From: Rhizobium sp. WSM4643
Lineage (GTDB): Bacteria; Pseudomonadota; Alphaproteobacteria; Rhizobiales; Rhizobiaceae
NCBI RefSeq assembly: GCF_025152745.1
Contig: NZ_CP104040.1
Span: 4,121,501 to 4,185,500, forward strand
DNA length: 64,000 bases
Reading direction: 5' to 3'
In this document: piece by piece, positions 17,573-27,100 of the stretch
How the letters are laid out: every line of letters starts with the position of its first letter
Position numbering within the stretch: the stretch's first letter is position 1
The notes under the pieces: model-generated
The model's database searches: none
What the model was told of the DNA's origin: nothing
Seen by the model: only the letters and a program-made list of their open reading frames with translations
Translations under genes and position numbers: made by a program

Positions 17573-18811
17573 TTACTGGCCGCTATCGATGATCGATTGC
17601 ATTTCCGACTGGGCGCTCGAAAACGCGCCGTCGACATCGTCGCCGAAGATCGCGGCATTGGTGAAGCTTGCCCATGGCCCGTTGGCGCTGTTGATCAGGT
17701 CGTTGAATTGCAGCGTATAGGGTGTCTTGGCGACGCTGATCGCCTTCAGGCCAACCTGCATGCGCGGATCGAGGCCCTCAAGCACCTTGTCGGCGATATC
17801 GCCGCGCGTCGGCAGGCTGCCGTATTTCGCCATGATCTTCTGGCCGTCCATCGAATACACATATTCGAGGAAGCCCTTCACCGCGTCGATCTTCTTCGTG
17901 CCCTTGGTGATGACGAAGTTGTCGCCGCCGGCAAAGGACGAAGGCTTTCCGTCGACGCCGGGGATGAGCGTCACGCCGAAGTTGATATCGGGATGCTCGG
18001 TCACCAGCGTGCCGATGGCAAAGGCGCCGAGGCTTTGCTGGCCGATCTTGCCGTTGGTAAAGGTCAGGAAGTTGGCGCCGGTGTCGCTGGCCGCACCCGC
18101 CGGCACCAAGTCCTTCTTGACCATGTTGCGGTAGATATCGACGGCCTTGCGCATCTGAGGCGTATCGAGCGTTGCCGTCTTGCTGTCGGCCGACAGGATA
18201 TCGGCACCGGCACCCCAGGTGAGCGGCGTGAAGGTGAAGATCATGCAGCCGCCGCAGCCGCCACCGGAGAAATAAAAGCCGTAGGTATCGTCACCCAAGG
18301 CCCGGATCTTCTCGGCATTGGCGGTGATTTCATCCCAGTTGGCCGGCGCCTTTTCCGGGTCGAGACCCGCCTTCTTGTAGAGATCCTTGTTCCAGGCGAA
18401 GACCGATGTCTCGACCGACAGCGGCAGGCCGTAAATGCGGTCCTGATAGGTACCGAGGCGAACATGCGATGGCGACAGCGAGTTGAAATAGGGCAGGGAT
18501 TTTGCCCAGTCCGTCAGGTCTTCCAACTGGCCGGCCGCAGCAAAGGCCGGGTTATAGATGAGATCCATCGACAGCGCGTCCGGCGCCTGCCCGCCGGCGA
18601 TTGCCGTCGCATATTTCTGTACCAGCTCGGAGAACGGCACCTCGGTCATCACGACCTTGTTCTCGTGACCGGAATTATAGGCTTCGACGACCTTCTTGAA
18701 GGCGTCGCCGATCCCCGAGCGAACCCACATTTCGACATTTTCGGCAGCCGATGCAGCCGACACCAGACATAAGGTAGCGATGCTGGTCGCCGCCAATAGA
18801 CGCTTGATCAT
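17573..18811 (-). CDS. Sugar ABC transporter substrate-binding protein
   Basis: A 412-residue periplasmic extracellular-solute-binding protein family 1 member. Start ATG 18811 follows GGGAGGAGTGTC and gives a signal peptide (MIKRLLAATSIATLCLVSA, cleaved near ASAA). The mature protein shows the family pattern GGQAPDALSMDL, YGLPLSVETSVFAWNKDLYK and KGFLEYVYSMDGQKIMAKYG. A CGGCGGCGGCTGCAT-type Gly/Cys patch (SGGGCGGCMIF, residues ~184-194) is unusual and may hold a disulfide. It follows the LacI-type regulator by 69 bases, in the same direction. Confidence 0.92.
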   Translation of the reverse strand: MIKRLLAATSIATLCLVSAASAAENVEMWVRSGIGDAFKKVVEAYNSGHENKVVMTEVPFSELVQKYATAIAGGQAPDALSMDLIYNPAFAAAGQLEDLTDWAKSLPYFNSLSPSHVRLGTYQDRIYGLPLSVETSVFAWNKDLYKKAGLDPEKAPANWDEITANAEKIRALGDDTYGFYFSGGGCGGCMIFTFTPLTWGAGADILSADSKTATLDTPQMRKAVDIYRNMVKKDLVPAGAASDTGANFLTFTNGKIGQQSLGAFAIGTLVTEHPDINFGVTLIPGVDGKPSSFAGGDNFVITKGTKKIDAVKGFLEYVYSMDGQKIMAKYGSLPTRGDIADKVLEGLDPRMQVGLKAISVAKTPYTLQFNDLINSANGPWASFTNAAIFGDDVDGAFSSAQSEMQSIIDSGQ

Positions 18812-18880
18812 GACACTCCTCCCGATATGGCGCATCTCCTCGCGCCTTTGCTCATTCACGTGTTCTCATCCCCGAGGGCT

Positions 18881-19930
18881 TTACCCCCCGCATGATTGCC
18901 GGACGATCAGCCGGCACGGCAATTTCCTCACTCCCGGCTCGACAGGCCGTCCTTCAGCAAGCGCAAGCACCGTCAATCCGGCTTGCCGCCCGAGCTCCTT
19001 CAATTCCATATCCACCGTCGTCAGCGGCGGCCGCGTCTGGGCCGCGACAATCTCCCAATTGTCGAAGCCGACGACCGAGACGTCCTGCGGCACCTTGACG
19101 CCGCGCTCGCGCAACGCATCCACAGCACCTCGGGCGATCTGGTCGTTGCCGCAGAAGAGCGCATCCGGTTTTTCTCCCGGTCTCTTCCAAAGCTGTTCGA
19201 CCGCCTCATGGCCCCAGCTTTCCGACCAGACGCCGTAGAGCACCGGCTCTCGGTGACCAGCCACCTCGTGATAGGCGCCGGCACGTTCCCGCACCGAGAA
19301 GAAATCCTGCGGCCCGGTGATGTGCGCAATCCGCCGCCGCCCGATCTTCACGAGCCATTCCACGGCCAGCTTCGCACCCTGCTCGTCGTCCGACCGGAAG
19401 GTGACACTGTTTTGCGCCCCCTCAGTGAACGCATAGACGACGGGCACATGCAGATTCGACAAGTCGACAGGCAGGCGTCTGTCCAGGCGTTTTCCCGTCG
19501 CAATGATGCCGTCGACCTGTTTGTCCAGCATCGCGTCGACATGGATCTGGGCGAGCGCCGGATCGTCTTCGATGGCGCACAGGAAGACCGAAACACCGTG
19601 ATCGACGAGTGCGTCCGAAATGCCGGCCATGACAGGCAGCGTGAACCGGCCGTAAGTGTCGTTCGTCAGCAGCCCGATGGTGAAGCTGCGCTTGCTGAGA
19701 AGACCTCTGGCCAGCGCATTCGGCCGGTATCCAATTTCCGCGGCTATCCGTTTCACCCGTTCGCGCGTTTCCGAGCCCATCCGGCCGGTATCGTTGAGAG
19801 CTTTCGACGCCGTCGAGATGCTCACCGCGGCAGCCGCCGCCACCTCGTGGATGGTGATCCTGCCTCTTTTTCCTCCCGATATGTTCAGAACGTCCTCCTT
19901 CTGAAGTGATCTGAGAAAAGCTTTTACCAA
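18881..19930 (-). CDS. LacI-family transcriptional regulator of the arabinofuranoside operon
   Basis: Up to 349 residues: N-terminal helix-turn-helix (ITIHEVAAAAAVSISTASKA with hinge ALARGLLSKRS) and a periplasmic-binding-protein-like sugar domain ending VGFDNWEIVAAQTRPPLTTV. It is first in the operon with the transporter and GH127, so it likely represses the unit until the sugar is bound. The start is doubtful: the TTG at 19930 lies inside an operator-like palindrome and has no ribosome site, whereas a perfect AAGGAGG (19900-19894) sits five bases before an in-frame CTG at 19888. The shorter form would have 335 residues and still include the whole helix-turn-helix. Confidence 0.9.
   Translation of the reverse strand: MVKAFLRSLQKEDVLNISGGKRGRITIHEVAAAAAVSISTASKALNDTGRMGSETRERVKRIAAEIGYRPNALARGLLSKRSFTIGLLTNDTYGRFTLPVMAGISDALVDHGVSVFLCAIEDDPALAQIHVDAMLDKQVDGIIATGKRLDRRLPVDLSNLHVPVVYAFTEGAQNSVTFRSDDEQGAKLAVEWLVKIGRRRIAHITGPQDFFSVRERAGAYHEVAGHREPVLYGVWSESWGHEAVEQLWKRPGEKPDALFCGNDQIARGAVDALRERGVKVPQDVSVVGFDNWEIVAAQTRPPLTTVDMELKELGRQAGLTVLALAEGRPVEPGVRKLPCRLIVRQSCGG
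19912..19929. promoter_or_regulatory. Operator-like palindrome 1 (LacI type)
   Basis: TGAGAAAAGCTTTTACCA: a perfect 10-bp core AAAAGCTTTT with imperfect flanks. It shares the left half TGAGAAAA with the second palindrome 32 bases away. Probably bound by the adjacent LacI-family regulator. Confidence 0.5.
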
Positions 19931-19943
19931 ACCTTATGTCAAG

Positions 19944-19961
19944 TGAGAAAAGGTTTTCTCA
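19944..19961. promoter_or_regulatory. Operator-like palindrome 2 (LacI type)
   Basis: TGAGAAAAGGTTTTCTCA: two perfect 8-base arms around a GG centre, upstream of the lacI-like gene. With palindrome 1 the centre-to-centre distance is 32 bp, about three helical turns, which suits cooperative or looped binding of a tetramer or two dimers. Confidence 0.6.
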
Positions 19962-20201
19962 TGCGGCACAAAGGCCGGATCGGCAATGCAGTTTGCGGGA
20001 AGGGCAAGCACAGGGAGAGTTCGACGCGCATCGATCAGGCCGATTGCGATGTGTCATCGGTGTTGAGACCAAGCACAGAGCGGATGATCTTGGGCGGGTA
20101 AGGAGGTTTGCAGCAGCGCCTTGCGGGAGCAAGACCGATCGCTGTCAGAGCCTCCAGTGGAGGCCCTGAATTACGGTTCGAACCGAGCGATCATCGAAAA
20201 A

Positions 20202-21416
20202 TCAGGCGACGTGCCTTGCGAGCGCGCAGCGCGACCAGAGCGAATGCAGCGCCTCAACCAGATGGGCGATATCGGCGTCGGAATGCAGCGGTGTCGGCGT
20301 GATGCGCAGCCGTTCGGTCTTCTTCGGCACGGTGGGATAGTTGATCGGCTGGACGTAAACGCCGCAATTGTCGAGCAGCAGGTCGGAGATCCACTTGCAC
20401 TTGGCCGCATCGCCGACCAGCACCGGCACGATATGGCTCGGATTGGGCATATGCGGAATGCCGCGCTGGTCGAGCAGCGCCCTCAGCTTGCGGACACGGT
20501 CCTGATGCCGGGCGCGCTCGAACTGGCTGATCTTCAGGTGCTGGATCGAGGCGACGGCGCCGGCGGCAAGCGCCGGCGGCAGCGCCGTGGTGAAGATGAA
20601 GCCCGACGCAAACGAGCGGATGAAATCGCAAAGCGCCGTCGAAGCGGCGATATAGCCGCCCATCACCCCGAACGCCTTGCCGAGCGTGCCCTCGATTACC
20701 GTCAGCCGGTCCATCAGCCCTTCGCGCTCGGCAATGCCGCCGCCGCGCGGGCCGTACATGCCGACGCCATGCACTTCGTCGAGATAGGTCATCGCCCCGT
20801 ATTTGTCGGCGAGGTCGCAGATTTCCTTGATCGGGGCGATATCGCCATCCATCGAATAGACGCTCTCGAAGGCGATCAGCTTCGGCGCCTTCGGATCGGC
20901 GGCCTTGAGCTTGGCTTCGAGATCGGCCACGTCATTGTGCTTCCAGATCACCTTGTCGCACTTGGCGTAGCGGATGCCCTCGATCATCGAGGCATGGTTC
21001 AACGCGTCGGAGAAGATGATCAGGCCGGGGATCTTGGCGCCGAGCGTGCCGAGCGCTGCCCAGTTGGAGACATAGCCAGACGTGAAGATCAGCGCTGCTT
21101 CCTTGCCGTGCAGATCGGCAAGCTCACGCTCGAGCATGACATGATGATGGTTGGTGCCAGAAATATTGCGGGTGCCTCCCGCACCCGCGCCACAGTGGTC
21201 GATGGCGTTCTTCATCGCCTCGATCACCTTCGGATGCTGGCCCATGCCGAGATAGTCGTTGGAGCACCAGACCGTGACTTCCTTTTGGCCATCCGCGGTG
21301 TGACGCGTCGCGCGGGGGAAATTGCCGCGGTGACGCTCGAGATCGGCAAAAACGCGGTAACGGCCCTCGCTATGAAGCCCGTCCAGCTCGTTTTTGAAAA
21401 ACGCTTCGAAATCCAT
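20202..21416 (-). CDS. hemA: 5-aminolevulinate synthase
   Basis: A 404-residue PLP enzyme condensing glycine and succinyl-CoA to 5-aminolevulinate, the first step of heme and cobalamin precursor synthesis in alphaproteobacteria. Seen: [15 protein letters not shown] near the N-terminus, [13 protein letters not shown], the Gly-rich [32 protein letters not shown] and the PLP lysine in [18 protein letters not shown] 21416 ([13 protein letters not shown]) is chosen: GGAG lies 6 bases before it, only 3 before the adjoining ATG at 21419, and this matches rhizobial HemA N-termini. It is a single-gene unit. Confidence 0.95.
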   Translation of the reverse strand: MDFEAFFKNELDGLHSEGRYRVFADLERHRGNFPRATRHTADGQKEVTVWCSNDYLGMGQHPKVIEAMKNAIDHCGAGAGGTRNISGTNHHHVMLERELADLHGKEAALIFTSGYVSNWAALGTLGAKIPGLIIFSDALNHASMIEGIRYAKCDKVIWKHNDVADLEAKLKAADPKAPKLIAFESVYSMDGDIAPIKEICDLADKYGAMTYLDEVHGVGMYGPRGGGIAEREGLMDRLTVIEGTLGKAFGVMGGYIAASTALCDFIRSFASGFIFTTALPPALAAGAVASIQHLKISQFERARHQDRVRKLRALLDQRGIPHMPNPSHIVPVLVGDAAKCKWISDLLLDNCGVYVQPINYPTVPKKTERLRITPTPLHSDADIAHLVEALHSLWSRCALARHVA

Positions 21417-21742
21417 CATATGCTCCAGTATCACGCGGATGTTCTTGATGACTGGACGTCCGCGCGTCAATGCTTACCCTTTGCTTTAACATCAACTGCG
21501 GCAAAAGGCCCAGATTTTTGAATGATTCCAGATAAAAAATATGCGCGCCGCAATCAACGAAATTGATGCCGCAGAAGGCAGGGGGAGCTTGCGCATCGTG
21601 CAAAAGGCGACCCAGCCCGATCGCAAAAAAATCAGCACACCGGATGGACAACCCTTTCTTCCGACATAGTTTTCGGTCTAGCCTGACAAAAAAATAGAAG
21701 GGACGGCCTTTGCCCGCTGGGCAACAACCTCGGAGAGAAAAG
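21417..21742. other. Divergent promoter region of hemA and the lipoprotein gene
   Basis: About 325 bases, AT-richer than its surroundings with several A- and T-runs. I see no gene or RNA; no FNR/FixK-type TTGAT-N4-ATCAA box was found. It should carry both divergent promoters. Confidence 0.4.
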
Positions 21743-22000
21743 ATGAAGAAAGCTGTCATACTCGCATTGGTCGGCCTGTCGATTGCAAGCTGCACGCCGA
21801 CGCAGCAGGGCGCCGGCATCGGCGCTGCATCAGGCGCCGTCATCGGCGGCGCAGTCACCGGCAATGTTCGTGGCGCGGCAGTCGGCGCCGCGATCGGCGG
21901 TGTGTCCGGCGCCCTCATCGGCAGCGTCGCCGAACAGCCCGGCCAGTGCTACTATCGCGACCGTTACGGCCGCCGCTACATCGATAGCTGCCCGCGCTGA
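21743..22000 (+). CDS. Glycine-zipper lipoprotein
   Basis: An 85-residue small lipoprotein. The signal peptide ends in the lipobox IASC (Cys at residue ~16). The mature part is a glycine zipper: GAGIGAASGAVIGGAVTG then GAAVGAAIGGVSGALIGSV, a membrane-inserting helical hairpin similar to OmpA-like or YMGG/17-kDa antigen proteins. It ends with a Tyr/Arg-rich tail and two Cys (QCYYRDRYGRRYIDSC). GGAGAGAAAAG precedes ATG 21743; an upstream in-frame ATG would spoil the signal. A terminator follows. Confidence 0.85.
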   Translation: MKKAVILALVGLSIASCTPTQQGAGIGAASGAVIGGAVTGNVRGAAVGAAIGGVSGALIGSVAEQPGQCYYRDRYGRRYIDSCPR

Positions 22001-22027
22001 GAGCACCCTGAAATCGCTAAATCCAGG

Positions 22028-22056
22028 AAATCCCGGACACACGTCCGGGATTTTTT
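22028..22056 (+). terminator. Rho-independent terminator
   Basis: TCCCGGAC (22031-22038) pairs with GTCCGGGA (22043-22050) across a 4-base loop, followed by TTTTTT. It ends the lipoprotein transcript. Confidence 0.9.
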
Positions 22057-22169
22057 GTGCTAAATTAACGCGTTGGCAATTTAAAATGGTACACCCCGCG
22101 CGATTTTATCGCTAAGCTGTTCACGGCTGGGCAACGAAGCTTCATCGTAGGCGTAACCAAAAGCGGCGG

Positions 22170-24098
22170 ATGCGGATTAGAGGGACAGGTCCGAAAACAA
22201 GTACTGCGTATCGGCGAACAGGCACCATGATGGTGGTCGCAGCGGCAGCTGCGTTCTCACCGGTCCTGATCGGCGACGCTTACGCCTTCAAGCTTTTCGG
22301 CATCACCATTTTCGGCAAAGAGGAAGACGAAGGCGAACAGGTGCCCGATCCGGTGCGCTACCACGTCGACCTCAGGGCCGATACCGCCGATCCCGACCTG
22401 AAAGAAGCGTTGGAAAACAGTTCCCGTCTTGTCAGCGACCAGAAGCAGCCGGTGTCCGGCGATCTCGGCATCGTCGTCAAAGCGCGCGACGACCGAGAGC
22501 GCCTGATCGCCACTCTCTATGAAAAGGCCCGTTATGGCGGCCTGGTGACGATCACCATCGACGGCAAGAATATCGACGACCTGCCACCCAATCCGACATT
22601 CGACCGGTCCGGCCCGATCCGCGTCACCGTCGACATTGCTCCCGGCCCGGTTTTCAAGGTCAGGGAAGTTCAGTTCGGCGGCGATGCCGCAAACCATAAT
22701 CCCGCCGATTACGATCTCGCCCCGGGCGCTGAGGCCGGCTCGCTCGCCATCATCAAGGCCGGCGACAAGATTGTCGAACAATTGAAGAGCGAAGGTCGGC
22801 CGTTTGCCAAGTTGACCGAACGCAAGGTCGTCGCCGATCACAACAGCGATACCGTCGATATCGTCCTTGCTGCCGAGGGCGGTCCCGTCGCCCCGATCGG
22901 CGATGTGGGCGTCACCGGCGAAAAGACCGTCAAGCCGACTTTCATCCAGCGTTATTCCCGGCTGAACAAGGGCGAAGCCTATTCCCCGGAAGCACTGAAG
23001 AAAGCCGGCGAGCGCCTTCGCGCCCTCGGCGTCTTTTCGAGCGTCACCATCCACCAAGGGGATGCATTGGCGCCTGACGGCACCTTGCCGATGACGATCG
23101 AGGTTTCCGAGGGCAAAAGGCGCTACTTCGGCGTCGGCGCTCAATATTCCACCACCGACGGCTTCGGTGTTCAGGGTTATTGGGGCCACCGCAACCTGTT
23201 CGGCGAAGCCGAAACGCTGAGGATCGAGGGATCGGTCTCCAGGCTTGGCGAAACGACGGATGTCGGCAGCCTCGACTATTCCGCCGGCATCCTCTTCACC
23301 AAGCCCGGCGCCTTCTTTCCCGCCGCTACTCTGAAGGCCGGCATCGTCGCCAAGACCGAAAATCCGGATGCTTACAACGCGACGCTCGTCACCGCCTCGC
23401 TCGGCCTTTCCTACGAGCTGACCGACCGGGACACCGTCTCGGCGAGCGGCGAGGTCAGCTGGGAGCGCGACGACGACGCCTTCGGCACGAACGACTATCT
23501 GACCTTTGCCTTGCCGATCAAATATGATCGCGATGCACGCGACGACAAGTTCAACCCGACAGAGGGCTATCGCGCGACATTCTCGGCAAAGCCTGGCTAC
23601 GAAATCTTCAACGCCACGCCCTATGCGGCATTCGAGGGCTCGATTTCCGGCTATTTGCCGTTCGGCCAGGAAGACGGCCTGGTGCTTGCCGGCAAGGTTG
23701 CCGCCGGCGTCCTGATCGGCGGCGATAGCATTGGGGACATTCCCGCCACCCAGCGCTTCTTTGCCGGCGGCGGCGGTTCTGTGCGCGGATACAGCTATCA
23801 GGAAATCTCGCCCTACAACGACAATGGCGATGCCACCGGCGGCCGCTCCTATGTGACCGGTTCGCTGGAGGCTCGCATCAAGATCACCGATACGATCGGC
23901 ATCGTGCCCTTCGTCGATGTCGGCACGGTATCGGACAGCACCTTTCCGGGTTTTTCCAATATCCGCGCCGGCGCCGGCGCCGGAATACGATATGCAACGC
24001 CTTTCGGCCCGCTGCGGCTTGATTTTGCCGTGCCGCTAAACAAGTACGAAGATGGCACAGATTACGGAATCTACGCCGGCATTGGCCAATCCTTCTAG
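22170..24098 (+). CDS. tamA: TamA, Omp85-family outer-membrane protein of the translocation and assembly module
   Basis: A 642-residue protein with POTRA domains (residues ~45-330) followed by a 16-strand Omp85 barrel (residues ~340-642). The conserved lid-lock motif is VRGYSY within FAGGGGSVRGYSYQEIS, and the barrel ends with a Phe (GIYAGIGQSF), the usual outer-membrane signal. A signal peptide is seen at MMVVAAAAAFSPVLIGDAYA. With TamB, encoded 31 bases downstream, it helps insert proteins into, or carry lipids to, the outer membrane. ATG 22170 has only a weak ribosome site; ATG 22227 is an alternative that keeps the signal peptide. Confidence 0.9.
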   Translation: MRIRGTGPKTSTAYRRTGTMMVVAAAAAFSPVLIGDAYAFKLFGITIFGKEEDEGEQVPDPVRYHVDLRADTADPDLKEALENSSRLVSDQKQPVSGDLGIVVKARDDRERLIATLYEKARYGGLVTITIDGKNIDDLPPNPTFDRSGPIRVTVDIAPGPVFKVREVQFGGDAANHNPADYDLAPGAEAGSLAIIKAGDKIVEQLKSEGRPFAKLTERKVVADHNSDTVDIVLAAEGGPVAPIGDVGVTGEKTVKPTFIQRYSRLNKGEAYSPEALKKAGERLRALGVFSSVTIHQGDALAPDGTLPMTIEVSEGKRRYFGVGAQYSTTDGFGVQGYWGHRNLFGEAETLRIEGSVSRLGETTDVGSLDYSAGILFTKPGAFFPAATLKAGIVAKTENPDAYNATLVTASLGLSYELTDRDTVSASGEVSWERDDDAFGTNDYLTFALPIKYDRDARDDKFNPTEGYRATFSAKPGYEIFNATPYAAFEGSISGYLPFGQEDGLVLAGKVAAGVLIGGDSIGDIPATQRFFAGGGGSVRGYSYQEISPYNDNGDATGGRSYVTGSLEARIKITDTIGIVPFVDVGTVSDSTFPGFSNIRAGAGAGIRYATPFGPLRLDFAVPLNKYEDGTDYGIYAGIGQSF

Positions 24099-24128
24099 GG
24101 TTGCCGGTTCCGCTGTGTTTACCGATCT

Positions 24129-27100
24129 GTGAGCCGTCATGAAAACGGGGTAGTGTCCGCGCCGATGCAAACGCTGGCAAAAATCGTTAACTGGATCGTA
24201 CGGCTCACCGGCTATGCCGTCGGTGCCACTTTGATTCTCGCCGTCGTAGCGCTGGCGATCTTCGGCTTCACCAGTTTTGGCGCTCGCATCGTCACCGAAA
24301 AGATAGCCTCCACGCTTTCCAACCGCGACATGACGATCGAGGTTCGCGAACCGCAAGGCCTTTTGACCGGCGGGCTGCGGGCCGCCGAGATTTCCATCTC
24401 CGACACCAGGGGCGTCTTTGCGGAAATTCATGGCGTCGCGATCGACTGGAATCCGCTTGCGCTGCTGACGGGAACTTTCCATGCCAAACGCTTCGAGATC
24501 GAAGCGATCAACGTGCTGCGCAAGCCGGTGCGCACCCTCCCCTCGCGGCCCGGAGCTGAAAATTCCGGCGGATTTAATCTTCCGATCAAGGTCGATATAG
24601 ACCGTGTCGCACTGCCCGATATCAAACTTGCCGCACCTGTTGCCGGCCGCGCCTTTGCGCTCGCCGCCGAGGGCAGCCTTTCGGCAAATGGCGATGGCGG
24701 CGAGGCCGTCGTCAATGTCAGCCGTCACGCGGTCCCGGATGCGCGGCTTGCCGCCGACATCGCCTTTGCGCCGGCCGAAAACCGGCTGCGGTTGAAGGCG
24801 CAACTGTCCGAGCCGAAGGGCGGGCTGCTGGCGGGCTTTCTCGGCTTGCCGGACAGCCCGGCCGTCAACATTGATCTCGACGGCCAGGGGCCGATATCCG
24901 ATTGGAAAGGCAAAGTGCAGGCCGCCCTCGACGGGCAGCAGCGCGCCGCAATCGAGGCCCGGCATCAGATCACGGCAGACGGGCTGCACCATCTCGACCT
25001 CAAGGGTGGCGGTGACCTGAGCTCGCTGCTTCCATCGGCATTCCGGCCGCTTTTTGCCGGCCAGACCAATATCGATCTTGCCACGACCTTCGACAATCAC
25101 GGCAAGATCGATATCCAGACCGGCAATATCGCCACCGGCAGCGTGGTGATCGCCGCCTCGGGCACCCTCGATCCGGCCGGCAACAACAGCCTGAACGCCA
25201 ATCTGCTCGGCACGTCGGGGCCTGTCGATTTCCGCTGGCCGCTCGCCGAAGGCGAAGCGCGCTTCCTCATTTCTGGCCTCAACCTGGCACTGACAGGCGA
25301 TGCGCAGGCGGCCCGGCTGAACGTCAGCGGCTCGCTCGACACCGCAACCCTCCCGCAGGCCAATATCGGCAATATCAAGCTGACCGCAAAGAGCGACGCC
25401 TTCAATCTCGCCGCCCGTTCCGGCAGCGTCCAGCTGCGCCTCGTTGCCGGCGACGTAACCTTCTCCGACCCGAACCTCAATCGCGCCGTCCAGGGCCCGG
25501 TCACGATCGCCTCGCCGCTGCAGATCTCGCCCAGTGGCATCGGCTTCAACGCCACCACCGTCGAAAGCGCCAATATCAACGGCGGCCTTAACGGCTCCTA
25601 TCGGCTGGCAGACAAGGCGCTGACCGGCAACCTCAAGCTCACCATCGACCCGGCAGCCCTGCCGGCTGCGGTGACAAGCAGGTTCGACGGACCGATCTCG
25701 TTCGAAAGCCAGATGGTCGGCACCATCCCGTCAAAATTCGCGCTGTCCAACATCGTCCTGAAATCCGGCACGCTCGAAGCCGCCGGCAACGTCGCGCTCG
25801 ACGGCGGGATGTTGAATGCCGATCTCTCCGGCCGGTTGCCTGACATCGGCAAGCTCATCCCCGGCGCCAGTGGTGGCGCGGGTTATGCATTGAGAGTTGG
25901 CGGTGAGCTCCCGGCAATCTCGGTGACGGCCAATCTGAAGGCCGCCAGCCTTGAAATGGCCGACCGCGTGCTCGGCAATCTGAATATCGACCTGTCAGGG
26001 CTCGCCGATCCCAAGGCGCCGCAGGGCAGGATCGCCGCCACCGGCACGATCGACGGCCAGCCGATCGGCATCAACGGTGACATCAGTTCGCGGGACGGCA
26101 AGACGAGTATTCCGGCTTTGACCGCTGATATCGGCGGCAACCGGCTGACCGGCAATGTGGAATTCTCGCCTTCCCTGGAGCCAACAGGCGCACTGACTTT
26201 CGATTTCCCCAATGTCGGCCTGCTTGCCGCACTCGGCGGACAGAAAGCCGACGGTGATCTCAAGGGGTCGCTTGGCGTGAGCAGCGATAGCGGCAGGATT
26301 GCGCTCAAGCTGCTTGCAACAGGCGGATCGATCCGCCGTGATACGCTTGCGATCACCAAGCCGGATATCGATGTCACGGTCAGCGATCTCAAAGCCCTTG
26401 CCGCAAAAGGTACGGTCAAGGCCGCGGAGGTGAGTGTCGGAACGAACAGGCTGGCCGGGTTTTCGCTCGATTTTACCAAGCAGCAAGACCATACCGACTT
26501 CCATCTCGATGCTGCCTATGACGGCAATCCCGTGCTGGCGGCCGGCAATATCGAGGCGGCGGCCGGTACGATGCAGCTGAACCTCGATCGCTTTTCGGCA
26601 AGCCCCCGCAATATCCCGATCGAGCTTGCCGCACCGACGCAGGTCACCATCGGCGGCGGTGCCGCCAGTCTGAACGGACTGACGCTGAAGACCGGCACCG
26701 GTTCGGTGACTGTCACCGGTTCCGCCGGTGAAACGCTGAAGCTCGATGCAGACATCCACGAGCTGCCGGCAGCGCTCGCCAACGGTTTCGTGCCCAACCT
26801 TTCAGCCGGCGGCACGATCTCCGGAACGATTGCCGTAACCGGAACGCCGGCAGCACCGGTCGCCGACTTCAAGCTCGACTGGAAGGATGCGACGACGGGC
26901 CAGATAAAGGGGGCGGGCCTGGCACCGCTCGGCATCACCGCCGGTGGCAAATTCGCCGACAACAAGCTCGATTTCGACACGACGATTGGCAGCAATGACG
27001 GACTGTCGCTGAAGGCAGCCGGCAATGTCGCGCTCGCCGACCCGAAGGCGCCGGTGCTTGATGTCAATGCCGATATCCTCAACCTGCCTGCCCGCATTGC

